A stretch of 64,000 bases of DNA from an uncultured Alphaproteobacteria bacterium (GCA_903842595.1 CAIMMO010000230.1:47590-111589); one strand, 5' to 3'. Numbered from the stretch's first letter, positions 1-11,911 are shown. Translations and numbers: made by a program. Notes: generated by a model from the sequence alone, not told the origin.

Positions 1-269
1 TGATCGACCAGATGAAGCAGTTCAGCGCCGCGGTTGCAGCTGCTGCGGAAGAGCAGAGCGCCGCCACCAACAGCATCGCCGAGAACGCCAGTTCGGCCGC
101 CGGTCTGTCGGATGAGGCGCGCGACAGCGTCGCTGCAATGAGCAGCGTTACAGCCCAGGCGCGCGCAGCAACATCTTCCGTTCAGGACAGCGCCCGTTCG
201 GTTGAGGATCTGTCCGTGCGCCTCAACGCCTTCGCGCGCGAGTTCCTCGACAGGCTGAAGGCGGCCTAG
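1..269 (+). CDS. methyl-accepting chemotaxis protein, C-terminal fragment (5' end outside window)
   Basis: Ala/Ser/Glu-rich coiled-coil signalling domain (AAAAEEQSAATNSIAENASS) running in from the window edge, ending at 269. Confidence 0.8.
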   Translation, partial: IDQMKQFSAAVAAAAEEQSAATNSIAENASSAAGLSDEARDSVAAMSSVTAQARAATSSVQDSARSVEDLSVRLNAFAREFLDRLKAA

Positions 270-408
270 CCGCCACGTTTGCAGTCCGGCAACCACGGCT
301 TCGCAACCGTTAAGCTTGCCCGTCCATTTACCCTAACAGGATCGGCCGGGAAATTAGGTTTGCTCTGCTAGCGTCCTTCCATTGCTCCTTGAAGCTTGTG
401 GAAGTGTC

Positions 409-1467
409 ATGCACCTCATAGCCCCCAACCAGACCTTCATGCTCCTCGCAATGCTGGCGGCGATTGCTTCGGCTCCTGCCGTTCATGCTCAGGAGGGCGA
501 GACTGCGAATGTCAGCCAGCAAGGTGTCATCGAGCTGACGCTGGATCACGCGGAATCCGGCGAGGATGTGCTCGCAGCCACGATCAACTATGGCCTTGCA
601 GTCCGCCTCTCCGAAGGCTGGACGCTCCAGATGGATGCTGTCCTCGAGCCCGTCGTCGATCCGGTTGGTGACGAAGCCTTCGAGGGGGAGGACGCGTTCA
701 TCGAAACGCTGTCGCTTCAGTATGCCGGCGAGTCCTTCACGGTCTATGGCGGCAAGATCAATCCTGCCTTCGGTAGCGCGGCTGATGTCGCGCCGGGCCT
801 CTACGGCGTCGAGGCCGGCGAAGCCTACCAGATCACCGAGGCGATCGGAATCGGCGGCGACATTTCGTTGACGTCGCTTATGAACCTCGATGGCGAGCAT
901 GTGCTGTCTGCCGCCCTGTTCGCGGCCGACCGCACCTTCCTGTCTGGCTCGTTGGGCGGCTTGCGCGAAGAACTGGACCTCGCCGCTGGCGGCCTCGCCA
1001 ACACGAAAGAGTTTAAGTCGGTCGCCGTCAGCCTCGATGGCGTGCTGGCAAACGGTATCGGTTACAGCCTTGGCCACCGCCAGCTCGCAACCGACACGCC
1101 GGGCGAGGCTGACGAAACTGCAACCGTGCTCGGCGTCAGCTATGGCTGGCCGGAAGACAGCGGTGTCGACCTGTCGCTGATGGCTGAGGTCGTCGCCTCG
1201 CGCAATGCAGATGGCGTCGATGGCGCCAATCGCGACTTCTACACGGCCGGCGGCACACTCGGTCTTGGTGACTGGTTCGTCAATGCGATCGCATCGGGCT
1301 GGCACGAGAACGCAGCAGCGGGCGACCTCGATGTCGGCAAGCTTGAAGTGTCTGTCGGCCGCGCGCTGGCCGAAGCCCTGGTGCTGGAAGTCGGCGTGCA
1401 GGACGTACGCGAAGCTGGAATATCGAGCACCGTGATCGGCGCCCGCCTCGCCTGGGAATTCGGTTGA
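409..1467 (+). CDS. outer-membrane porin-like beta-barrel protein
   Basis: Signal peptide (MLLAMLAAIASAPAVHAQ), alternating beta-strand pattern, 'VYGGKINPAFG' porin-like motif, terminal aromatic (AWEFG). Confidence 0.6.
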   Translation: MHLIAPNQTFMLLAMLAAIASAPAVHAQEGETANVSQQGVIELTLDHAESGEDVLAATINYGLAVRLSEGWTLQMDAVLEPVVDPVGDEAFEGEDAFIETLSLQYAGESFTVYGGKINPAFGSAADVAPGLYGVEAGEAYQITEAIGIGGDISLTSLMNLDGEHVLSAALFAADRTFLSGSLGGLREELDLAAGGLANTKEFKSVAVSLDGVLANGIGYSLGHRQLATDTPGEADETATVLGVSYGWPEDSGVDLSLMAEVVASRNADGVDGANRDFYTAGGTLGLGDWFVNAIASGWHENAAAGDLDVGKLEVSVGRALAEALVLEVGVQDVREAGISSTVIGARLAWEFG

Positions 1468-1473
1468 GCGCTT

Positions 1474-1791
1474 CTAGCGAACCGAAACGATGATCGTGCT
1501 GGCGCCTGCGAGAGCTGGCGTCAGTTGCGTTCTGGCATAGGTCATCCGGCGCGACACCGGCGTTGTCGTCTCGGCAATCATCTTGCCGGAAGCATCATAC
1601 CCAGCCATCAAGATTGCGCGGGGTGATAGGCCGCGGGCCGATCCCGGAACGCCCTGATCAAGCCTTACCAGCACGTCGCCATCAGCAATACTGGCACGAA
1701 TCGCAGGCATCGAAGCCTTGACGACCGGATCTGCAACAGCGGGGGCCGCCAGCATGGCGGCGGCGGCGAAGCGGGCGAGAACGAGGCGCAT
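1474..1791 (-). CDS. small secreted hypothetical protein
   Basis: MRLVLARFAAAAMLAAPAVADP signal peptide; internal start chosen within the 151-aa ORF. Confidence 0.55.
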   Translation of the reverse strand: MRLVLARFAAAAMLAAPAVADPVVKASMPAIRASIADGDVLVRLDQGVPGSARGLSPRAILMAGYDASGKMIAETTTPVSRRMTYARTQLTPALAGASTIIVSVR

Positions 1792-1983
1792 ACCGAGAGC
1801 TCCAGACGTGCCACGTGCGAACGATGCTCGTAGCGTTCCGATCCTGCACCGCAAGGACGAGGCCAACAACCCTGTCTGCGTTAATCGTAATGCTGGCGGG
1901 GCTAACGGCGGGGTGACCGGTGGGCGCAACTGTCCCGGATTCGGCCATGTTCCCGGATGGGGCCATGTTGACGTGCGTCCGCG

Positions 1984-3516
1984 TCACGTTGTGACCTTGG
2001 CGAGCGTCCAGACCGGCGCGCCCGCGGGGCCGCTTACAACCGCGCCGCGAACCCCAACGGCGGTCCTTTGCATCGACGTGAGCTGGCCGATCGTTTCCGT
2101 GTCGGTCGCCGGCGCACTTGCCATCACGCGGCCGCCATCCGGCGTGCGGGCGATGATGATTGCGTCGAACGGAGCGCCATCGCGCGCATAGCGCACTGTG
2201 TAGGTCTCGATCACCCCCGTACCGACATAGCCCTCGCGCAAGGGCGGCGTCGGCCCTCGTGCAGCATCTGCAATGCCCTGCGCGGAATAGTCCGTCGCCA
2301 TCGGCGCGGGCGGCGCCGCCGTGCTCAGCACAAGCGCGTGGTGCTTGTTGACATAGCCGCCCTGTCCGTACAGCAGGCCAAGCTCGCCCGCATGGGCGCG
2401 CAATGCCCGAACCATCGCGGCAATGGCGTGGCTCATGTAGTTGTTCAAAGGTCCACCGAAGAAGGTCAGCCCGCCAGCAACAGTCGGCGGATGCAGCGCC
2501 GGATCAAGCCCCAGCGTCCTGAGCGCCATCTTCGGAACGACAGGAAAACAGCTGTACAGCTCCAGATGCCGAAAGCGCCTCGCGTCTCCCCCGGCTATGA
2601 CGACAGACGTGTCCAGCACCGCCGATTGCGCCGTCGAGTGATCATAGCGGTCGCGATGGAGGTAGTCCTCCGGCTCGATGGCGTTTGCGCCACCCCAGAT
2701 GTGGATCAGCTTCTCTTCCGCAATTCCCATCTCGCGCGCCCGCGCAAGGCTCATGACGATCACCGCCGCAGACTGGTTCACGGCCGGGTTTGCGACCATC
2801 AGTTTGGGGTAGGGCCAGTTGATCAGACGGTTGTCGGCGCTGATTGTCCCGATCGCGTCTGCATCGGGCGCAGAGCGTATCCACGCATAAGGATTACCCG
2901 CCGCCACGGCAGCATAGCGCGCCCAGAGTTCGGCAGATTCCCGCATCCCCTCGGCTGGCGTCTGTCCCCAGGCGGCCTGTGCTGCGACTTCGTAGAAGGG
3001 ATAGACCTGCGCAGGGTTCATCACGCCGAGCTGCTTTGCGATGGGACTCATCGCGAAGCGGCTCGAGGGAAAGCGCACTGTCTCGTCCTTTGCCGCAGCA
3101 GGCGTCCATGGCGGCGCAACGCCTGACTTCTCGGCCTGCCCGCGCGCATGGCTGGCTTCGCCGCCTACGACTGCCGCGACCACGTCCTCCCCCAGGGCGA
3201 TACGCTTGGCCGCCTCGTGAACCAGCCTTACTGGCGTCTCGCCGCCCATACTGGCGTTGACCGCCTCGGCCGGGGCAATGCCCAGCTTCTGTGCAAGCAG
3301 CTGTACCGGATCCTTGTAGGGCCAGCTGACAAGCCCGATCAGACTCAGCAACCCAACCCCGCCGAGCACGCGCACGCCAGCGTCCGTCTCGCACGCCTTA
3401 AGCGCCTCGACCATCAGATCGACCGGCTCACGCGCTTCTTCCGGGCGTTTTGGCCTGTCGATATGCTCTCCGACCGCGGCGATGACAGGAATGGCTTGCG
3501 CAGGGTTTGCCGTCAT
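1984..3516 (-). CDS. thiolase-like acetyltransferase with additional C-terminal domain
   Basis: 510 aa; thiolase-fold N-terminus (IPVIAAVGEHIDRP), 'GLTFFGGPLNNYMSHAIAAMV', C-terminal 'REGYVGTGVIETYTVRY' extension. Confidence 0.75.
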   Translation of the reverse strand: MTANPAQAIPVIAAVGEHIDRPKRPEEAREPVDLMVEALKACETDAGVRVLGGVGLLSLIGLVSWPYKDPVQLLAQKLGIAPAEAVNASMGGETPVRLVHEAAKRIALGEDVVAAVVGGEASHARGQAEKSGVAPPWTPAAAKDETVRFPSSRFAMSPIAKQLGVMNPAQVYPFYEVAAQAAWGQTPAEGMRESAELWARYAAVAAGNPYAWIRSAPDADAIGTISADNRLINWPYPKLMVANPAVNQSAAVIVMSLARAREMGIAEEKLIHIWGGANAIEPEDYLHRDRYDHSTAQSAVLDTSVVIAGGDARRFRHLELYSCFPVVPKMALRTLGLDPALHPPTVAGGLTFFGGPLNNYMSHAIAAMVRALRAHAGELGLLYGQGGYVNKHHALVLSTAAPPAPMATDYSAQGIADAARGPTPPLREGYVGTGVIETYTVRYARDGAPFDAIIIARTPDGGRVMASAPATDTETIGQLTSMQRTAVGVRGAVVSGPAGAPVWTLAKVTT

Positions 3517-3714
3517 CTAGCGCTGGTCTCCATCGTCGCATGCGCGCCAATCCGCACAGCTTGCCGCAACCGTAGGAAATTCACACGCCTTGCGCCAGTT
3601 TCCGCCACGACAAGCGACAGCATGTCCGTTTTCATCTGCCTGCCTGCCGGTTGGCAAAAGTGCATCGGCGTGTCCAATCTCGTCTGCGTCCATGAACCTG
3701 CAGCAGGAGCTACC

Positions 3715-4974
<1,260 letters not shown>

Positions 4975-5314
4975 TTGACGGCGCATATGTCTGAGCCGGC
5001 TGCCGGCACGGGCAGGTCATGACCCGTCTCGCTACAGTCTCGTCGCAGAGATCTGAGGCGGCAACCCGCGCCGTCCGCAGGGGCTGCCTGGCATCAGGAT
5101 CCGTTTCCGTCTGAATGCCCCGGGCCACGGGCTCCGGCAGTGGTCTGTAACTGCCTGGTATCAGGACTGCGACAGGGCAGGACAAGCAGCTGTTACATGC
5201 TTGTCATCAAGCTGTTGCGTAGCTGTCTGACAGCCTCCTGATAGCGGAATCGGGCGTTTCGTCGTCAGCTGGCCGCAAACAGAGAAGACAATTGGCATTG
5301 CAACAGAGCTGCAC

Positions 5315-7387
5315 ATGAACAGGACTTCCAGAGCAATGGCGGCCATGCGCAAGGGCGCCTTGGTTGCACTTCTGGCGATTGCAGCATGCAACCCGGCAAC
5401 GGAGCGGGGGCCGGGGCAGGTTGTGACCCAGGTCGTCGCAAAGGCACAGACCGTGGCAAGCGCAACCGGAACGGTATCGGCCGGCGCAATTGTCCTTGCA
5501 GGTGACGCACTGAGAATTGTCGGGGCCACGGCCCTTGGCGGGCTTGAGGTCTACGATGCAACCGGCACGCGCTTGAGTTCAACACCCGCAGGAGAGGTCG
5601 CAGGCGTCGATATCGCCTATGGCTACGACATGGGCGGATCCTCGGCCACGATCGTCGCGGCTGTCGATATCACCCAGAACGCGTTACGGCTGTTCCAGCT
5701 CCAGGGCGAAGAGCTGACCGAAGTCGGCGCGCGTGCCGTGCCCCTGGGGTTTGCGGCAGAGAATGTCTGCCTCTTCAGCAGCAATCTTGACGGCGCTCTC
5801 TACGCGTTCGTGATTGGCGACGGCGGTGAGATCGACCAGCAACTTATCTACACAGATGCATCGGGCCGGCTGGACGCGCGCCAGGTGCGAAGGCTCAACG
5901 TGATGTCGACGATCAAGCAGTGTGTCGTCGATGACATTTCAGCGAAGGTATACGTCTCCGAGGAAACTGTTGGGATCTGGCGCTTCAATGCCAATCCCGA
6001 AGCCTTCGCTGCGCCGGATCTCGTGGACAGCCCGCGCTTCGGCAAGATCAGGGAAGAGGTCGGCGGACTTGCCCTGCACGACGGGGGCGACGGCGCTCGC
6101 TGGCTAATCGCGTCCGATGCATCGGCAGGTCGACTGAACCTCTACGATCGCGACAGGAACGACGCCTATATCGGTTCCGTCACGGTCTCAGCGACAGCAG
6201 GCGGTGAGGCTATTGACGAACCCGGGCCGCTCTACGGGCTGAGCCATGCCGTGCAGGATTTCCCAAACGGTGTTCTGCTGGTCGCCGATGAAGATGGTTC
6301 AAACTTCAAGGCGCTTTCGTTTTCCGACATCGCCGCGGGCCTCAAGATTTTCGCCGGTGAACCAAGCGATCCACGCGTCGTCAGCGATCCATCTGTTCCG
6401 ACGGTCACTGCCACGGTTGAGACCGTCGCGGTCCCGAGCTTCGGCGACGCGGCGGACGATCCTGCAATCTGGGCAAATCCCGCAAATCCCGGGCAGAGCC
6501 TCGTCGTCGCAACCGACAAGAAGGGCGGCCTTTTCGTCTACGACATGCAGGGCAAGGTCGTTCAGGGGCTTCGCGACGGCAAGATGAACAATGTCGACCT
6601 TCGCGAAGGTTTCCAGCTTGGCGGCAAGAGCGTTGTCCTCGTCACAGCCAGCAACCGGACCGACAGGACTATCGCAATCTATCGTCTCGACACGGTGTCG
6701 CGCCAGCTGATCGACGTCGCTGACGGTCCGCAACAGACCGAGCTTGAGGACCCGTACGGCCTTTGCATGTATCGCGATAAGGGTGGCAAGACGTTCGCCT
6801 TCGTGAACGGCGACGACACGCGCATGCGGCAGTGGGAGCTCGTTGACGCCGGAAACGGCCGTGTGCGCGCCAACTTTGTTCGCGAGTTCGCCTTTGAAAG
6901 CCAGACAGAAGGCTGTGTTGCCGATGATGCGACAGGCCAGCTTATCGTCGACGAGGAAGATGTCGGCATCTGGAGTCTCAGCGCAAGGCCCGACGGGGGC
7001 AAGGAGATGAGATCGGTGCAGAAGGTCGTCGACAGTCCGGCAATCAAGGACGACCTTGAAGGCGTCGGCCTCTACGATCTTGGGAATGGGCGCGGCTATC
7101 TCGTCGTGTCCAGCCAGGGCAACGACACCTACGCAGTCTATCGCCGCGAAGGCGCGCAGGCGTATCTCGGCTCCTTCGCCGTGGCGGCAGACCCGATCCG
7201 CGGCATCGACGGGATTTCCGAGACAGACGGTCTCGAAGTCTCCAGTCGCAATCTAGGCCCGGGATTCGAGTTTGGCGCGATGATTGCGCAGGATGGCCGC
7301 AACGTGCTGCCGGTAGAAAATCAGAACTACAAATATGTCCCCTGGCAGTCGATCGCCGAAGCGCTGAAGCTCGAAATGAGGCGATAA
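5315..7387 (+). CDS. 3-phytase, beta-propeller, tandem-domain lipoprotein
   Basis: Lipobox LLAIAAC; FGDAADDPAIWANP, ATDKKGGLFVYDMQG, NNVDLR; two homologous halves. Confidence 0.85.
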   Translation: MNRTSRAMAAMRKGALVALLAIAACNPATERGPGQVVTQVVAKAQTVASATGTVSAGAIVLAGDALRIVGATALGGLEVYDATGTRLSSTPAGEVAGVDIAYGYDMGGSSATIVAAVDITQNALRLFQLQGEELTEVGARAVPLGFAAENVCLFSSNLDGALYAFVIGDGGEIDQQLIYTDASGRLDARQVRRLNVMSTIKQCVVDDISAKVYVSEETVGIWRFNANPEAFAAPDLVDSPRFGKIREEVGGLALHDGGDGARWLIASDASAGRLNLYDRDRNDAYIGSVTVSATAGGEAIDEPGPLYGLSHAVQDFPNGVLLVADEDGSNFKALSFSDIAAGLKIFAGEPSDPRVVSDPSVPTVTATVETVAVPSFGDAADDPAIWANPANPGQSLVVATDKKGGLFVYDMQGKVVQGLRDGKMNNVDLREGFQLGGKSVVLVTASNRTDRTIAIYRLDTVSRQLIDVADGPQQTELEDPYGLCMYRDKGGKTFAFVNGDDTRMRQWELVDAGNGRVRANFVREFAFESQTEGCVADDATGQLIVDEEDVGIWSLSARPDGGKEMRSVQKVVDSPAIKDDLEGVGLYDLGNGRGYLVVSSQGNDTYAVYRREGAQAYLGSFAVAADPIRGIDGISETDGLEVSSRNLGPGFEFGAMIAQDGRNVLPVENQNYKYVPWQSIAEALKLEMRR

Positions 7388-7678
7388 CGAGTCTCGCCCT
7401 TGATGCCCGAACACCGTCACAACCAAGCTCCCCCATCAAAGCCAGCAACTCGCGAGCGGCGTTCTCGGAGATACCGGGCCATCTCCGATCCAAGGGGTCT
7501 CGAGCGCAGGCTCTGGCAGCATTGCCCGACCTCGCATCATCCCCACATGGGGGATCACAAGGCAGACGCCGTTGCGCCAGGAGCCCATTGTGCCGATGTG
7601 AGTCTTGATCGGCGGCAAGACTGGAGGCCCATATTCTGAAAGAATGGACACAGTCGCGGTTGGCGGTGCGGTGGCCAA

Positions 7679-8368
7679 GTGAGTGTCACTGTCAGCTACG
7701 ATGCGGAAGGGAAGACAGCGCATTTTGCCGTGGTGGATACGGGCGAGGGCATTGCCCCCCAGATCGTCGACAAGGTTTTCGACCAGTTCTTTCAGGGTGA
7801 CTCGTCGTCGACGCGCCGGCACGGCGGCTCGGGACTTGGCCTTGCTATTTCGAAGCAGCTTGTCGGCATGATGGGAGGCAAAATCGGCGTCGTCAGCGAG
7901 CCTGGCGTGGGAAGCACATTTCAGTTCAGTGTCGACGCCCCCGTCGCGCCGTTGCCTGTTATCACGCAAAGTGAACCGCGAACGGCTCCGGTCGAGGGTC
8001 TCCGTATCCTGATCGCGGAGGACAATCCCGCCATGCAACAGATTCTCTCCGCACTGCTGGAGGCGGGCGGGCACCAGCTGAAAATTGTAGCTGATGGTCG
8101 CGACGCGGTCGCCATGGCTGCGAGCGACACGTTTGATGTCATCCTTATGGGCGTGATGATGCCGGTCATGGACGGGCCAACCGCCACGCAACGGATACGT
8201 GAGCTTGGCGGACGGGCGGGAGGAGTCCCGATCATCGCCCTCACTGCCAACGCGCTTGTGGGCGATCGTGATCGATATCTGGAGGTCGGCATGACGGACT
8301 ATCTCGCAAAGCCGATCGACGTCGCCGCGTCGTTTCAGGTTCTGGGCCGTATTGTTCCAAGAGCCTGA
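7679..8368 (+). pseudogene. hybrid sensor histidine kinase remnant (partial HATPase + receiver domain; no HisKA)
   Basis: DTGEGI...GGSGLGLAISKQLVGMMGGKIGVVSEPGVGSTFQF then REC domain; upstream in-frame stop at 7637-7639; receiver Asp replaced (DVILMGVMMPVMDG). Confidence 0.75.
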
Positions 8369-8820
8369 CGCCCCTCTGTGGTTGACAACAGCTCATACCG
8401 AGGCGGAAAAGCCCGAATTGGGTGAGCGATCTCAGCCTGCTTTGGCCCGAACCCCAGTCAGCACGAGTTAAGCATAAGTCTGTCTTGTTGCGGCTTGCAG
8501 TCTTGTCTGCAGGCGGGCCCCATTTCGTATTTTTCAGCTCTCGCAGCAGGGGTATCGACCCGACCAGGTCCTGCGCGCAAAGATGGAAATCACACGGGGT
8601 TTTGTACCGGGCGCGACATAAACAAGACAATTCTCGGCTGATTTACGAGATTGCGATGTGTGTATGGCAAGAAGACGAATGAGAAATTCCATCTTTTACT
8701 GTCAGTCCGCGAATAAATGCGCAGTGTAGACCGTTGTGTGGTGAAGGCTAAGACTTGGTGCGCGCTGCCTGGCGTAAGCCGGCCCGGGCCAGGTGATGTG
8801 TTAAGCGTGGGAGTTCATTC

Positions 8821-9897
8821 ATGTCGTCAGCGGTGGGGCTTTCGTCCCAGATCGACAGCGCGCACCGTTCGTTCGCAACGCGCATTGCAGATCTCGGTGT
8901 GGCCGCCAGCCTCGACAGCAATGCCAGGCCCTCGCCGGGAGACCTCTGCCTTGCCCGTGTGACCAGGCTCGGCCAGCATCGCCATATCGAGCTTGTGACC
9001 GGCCGCCGCGCCCAACTGAATGTCGACGATACCGTCATCCTTGCCTTCGGAAACCGGTATGCGACCGACCAATACGAGGCGCTTGTTCCACCCACACTCG
9101 ATTCCTGCCACCTCGTGGCGGCTGGCGGCATCGCTTCCATGGCGGTCACACGTCATGTGGACATGAAGCCGCCCACGGTCATCCAGCCGCTCGGAATCCT
9201 CCGCGATGCGAACGGCGCCGTGCTGAACCTGTCACGGTGGGGCTGGCCGGGCGTGGGCGCGCCAATGAGCGCGAGCAGCCCGCCGCATATGGTTGTCGTC
9301 GCGGGGGCCAGCATGAATGCAGGCAAGACCACGCTCTGCGCAAATGTCATCCGTACCCTGCGCAAATGCGGATTGAACGTCGCCGCACTGAAGCTCACCG
9401 GAACTGGATCCGGTGGCGATCTGTGGAAGTACCTGGATGCAGGCGCCATCGAGGCGATGGACTTCGGCAATGTCGGGCTCGCGTCAACAGCGGGCATGGA
9501 AGTTCCTGCGCTCGACGCCGCAATCGGACGCCTGTGTGCTGCTGTCTCGCCGCGCGCTGACATCATCGTGGCCGAGCTGGCAGACGGAATTCTTCAGCGC
9601 GAGACGTCGCAGCTGCTGCAGTCATCCAACCTGCGCGCGCGCATCGGATCCCTCCTGTTCGCCGGTTCGGATCCGCTTGGAACCATGGCGGGCGTGGAGC
9701 TGCTCGGCAGGTGGGGGCTTGACGTGTCGGCGGTATCCGGATTGCTCGTAACCTCGCCGCTCGCGGTGCGCGAGTTTTCTTCCCACTGCAACACGCCGGT
9801 GATTTTCGACGACGACGCTGACCCGCAGGCAATTGCCGCCCACCTGTTCGCCCCGGCGATCGCACAGCCGGTGAAGAAACATGCTGCGCAGCGCTGA
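8821..9897 (+). CDS. P-loop NTPase, BioD/DUF1611-like, with distinct N-terminal domain
   Basis: VVVAGASMNAGKTTLCANVIRTLRKCGLNVAALKLTGTG Walker A; first gene of a co-directional cluster. Confidence 0.7.
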   Translation: MSSAVGLSSQIDSAHRSFATRIADLGVAASLDSNARPSPGDLCLARVTRLGQHRHIELVTGRRAQLNVDDTVILAFGNRYATDQYEALVPPTLDSCHLVAAGGIASMAVTRHVDMKPPTVIQPLGILRDANGAVLNLSRWGWPGVGAPMSASSPPHMVVVAGASMNAGKTTLCANVIRTLRKCGLNVAALKLTGTGSGGDLWKYLDAGAIEAMDFGNVGLASTAGMEVPALDAAIGRLCAAVSPRADIIVAELADGILQRETSQLLQSSNLRARIGSLLFAGSDPLGTMAGVELLGRWGLDVSAVSGLLVTSPLAVREFSSHCNTPVIFDDDADPQAIAAHLFAPAIAQPVKKHAAQR

Positions 9898-10711
9898 GAA
9901 GCTGGCCTTGCGTGGATCGGGGTCACTCCAGTGCGCCTCAGGACTCGCAGCCCATCGCGCCGGCGCAGGCGAACTCGACTATTTCGCCTACGTACCGCGC
10001 AATGCATCGTCGACATCGCAGCTGATGGTCACGGTGCACGGGATCGAGCGCCTCGCTTTGCAGCATGCTGTGCGCTTCTCCGCGCTGGCTGAAACCGCAG
10101 GCTTTGTTGTGCTTGCGCCGCTCTTCAGCAAGTCTCGTATGCCGCGATATCAACGCGCAGAGCGCGGGCCGAACGGCGATAGTCCGATCAAGGCCTTCGA
10201 ACTGACGATCGAACATTTCTGTCAGACCAGCGGCCTGCAGACGGGGCCCATTCGTTTGTTTGGCTATTCCGGCGGTGCGCAGTTTGCCATGCGGCAGGTT
10301 CTGCTCGGTTCGCTGCCGGTCGCCCGTCTCGCGCTTGCTGCGCCGGGCTGGTATTCAATGCCGGACGAAGCGCTCGAGTTTCCTTACGGCGTCGCTGCGA
10401 GCAACGCGAGTGAAGGCCGCCAGCCCGAGCTTGCCCGGCTTCTGGCGACGCCGACAATGGTGCTGGTTGGCGGCGGCGACACACGGCGGGACAGCTCGCT
10501 CAATCGCCAGAGGATCGTCGAAGAGACGCAGGGCCGCACGCGCCTTGAACGTGCGCAGCGCTGGCACGCGGCGATGGGTGCGGCGGCCGACATCCGTGGC
10601 ATGCAACGCAGGATCGAACTGCAGGTGCTGCCCGGGGCGCAACATGACTTCAACGAAAACATGCAATCTTTTGGACTTGGCGACTTCGTCGCCAAATGGC
10701 TTATCACGTAG
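9881..10711 (+). CDS. alpha/beta hydrolase
   Basis: LFGYSGGAQFA nucleophile elbow (GxSxG), VTVHG, late 'GAQHDF' histidine; overlaps previous gene. Confidence 0.75.
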   Translation: MLRSAEKLALRGSGSLQCASGLAAHRAGAGELDYFAYVPRNASSTSQLMVTVHGIERLALQHAVRFSALAETAGFVVLAPLFSKSRMPRYQRAERGPNGDSPIKAFELTIEHFCQTSGLQTGPIRLFGYSGGAQFAMRQVLLGSLPVARLALAAPGWYSMPDEALEFPYGVAASNASEGRQPELARLLATPTMVLVGGGDTRRDSSLNRQRIVEETQGRTRLERAQRWHAAMGAAADIRGMQRRIELQVLPGAQHDFNENMQSFGLGDFVAKWLIT

Positions 10712-11911
10712 GTGGAGAGTACAATGACGGGCACGTGGGCAAAGGCGCTGGTCGCCAGCGTTGGTTTCGCGATCGGCGCAGCCGGCATGGCGCATGCACA
10801 AGACAATGAAGTCGACACCGATTTCGACTCCGATGGTTTCTCCCTTGAGTCGGGAGACCTAGAGCTGAATCTCGGTGGCAGGCTCCACGTCGATACCGTC
10901 TCAATCGAAAGCGATCTCATCCAGTTCCAGGATGACACCGATATTCGTCGCCTGCGTCTGGACGCTACGCTCGATCTCGGGAAGGACTGGCGCATCAAGC
11001 TCGATGGCGATGTTGGCGGCCTCAGCCCCGGCATCTACAATGCCTGGATTGCCTATGACGGCATCAAGGACTGGGAGTTCAAGTTCGGCAACTTCATCGC
11101 GCCGTTCAACGGCGAGAACATGATGAGCTCGAACAATATGAAGTTCATCGAGCGCGGACTGCCATCAGAACTTTCTCCCAACTTCCTGCTTGGCGCGACA
11201 GCTGCCTATGAGGGCAAGAACTGGTCGGTCACCGGTGGCTACTTCACCAACCCGATCGAGGACGAGCAGCTGACCAATCGTGACGACGGCAACAGCGTCG
11301 TAGTCCGCGGCGTCTTCGCCCCGATCGAGAAGCGCCGCGAAGTTCTGCATTTTGCGGTCGCAGTTGAGCGTCGCGAACTTGACACCGGGGCGGCGTCACG
11401 TGTGCGCGCCGTCCCCGAATTCGCCCTGACCCGTCAGGCATTGCTCGACACGGCCACGCTTGCCGGGGTCGATGCCTACACAAACCTGAACATCGAAGCC
11501 GCCTACATGAACGGGCCCTTCCTCGTTCAGGCCCAGCAGGTCATGCGCTCGAACGACGCGCCGCTCCTTGGTGATCCGGAGTTCAAGGGCATGTCGGTCC
11601 AGGCTGCCTGGGTCCTGACCGGCGAGCGGCAGCGCTACAGCGTCGGTGGCGGAACGTTCGGCGAAATCCGTCCTGACAGGGACAATGCGTTTGGCGCCTG
11701 GGAAATTGCAGCCCGCTACAGCACGCTGGATCTTGAGGATGGCGGCGTGCTCGGCGGCGAACAGAAGAACTGGACTGTTGGCGTCAACTGGTACGTCAAT
11801 CGGAACGTGCGGCTGTCCGCCAATTATGTCGACGCCAAGGCTGAACCAAACCGTCTCGGCTTCGCAGACAATCCGTCGGCCGTCATGGGGCGTTTGCAGG
11901 TTGCCTTCTAG
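10712..11911 (+). CDS. phosphate-selective porin (OprO/OprP)-like outer-membrane protein
   Basis: Signal peptide ending AHAQ, GGRLHVDTV, RRLRLDATLDLGKDWRIKLDGD, C-terminal GRLQVAF. Confidence 0.75.
   Translation: MESTMTGTWAKALVASVGFAIGAAGMAHAQDNEVDTDFDSDGFSLESGDLELNLGGRLHVDTVSIESDLIQFQDDTDIRRLRLDATLDLGKDWRIKLDGDVGGLSPGIYNAWIAYDGIKDWEFKFGNFIAPFNGENMMSSNNMKFIERGLPSELSPNFLLGATAAYEGKNWSVTGGYFTNPIEDEQLTNRDDGNSVVVRGVFAPIEKRREVLHFAVAVERRELDTGAASRVRAVPEFALTRQALLDTATLAGVDAYTNLNIEAAYMNGPFLVQAQQVMRSNDAPLLGDPEFKGMSVQAAWVLTGERQRYSVGGGTFGEIRPDRDNAFGAWEIAARYSTLDLEDGGVLGGEQKNWTVGVNWYVNRNVRLSANYVDAKAEPNRLGFADNPSAVMGRLQVAF

Noticed and set aside
8422-8682. Small ORF upstream of the five-gene cluster as a possible precursor peptide
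   Set aside because: No convincing ribosome-binding context or leader/core pattern; GTG start and basic composition look random.
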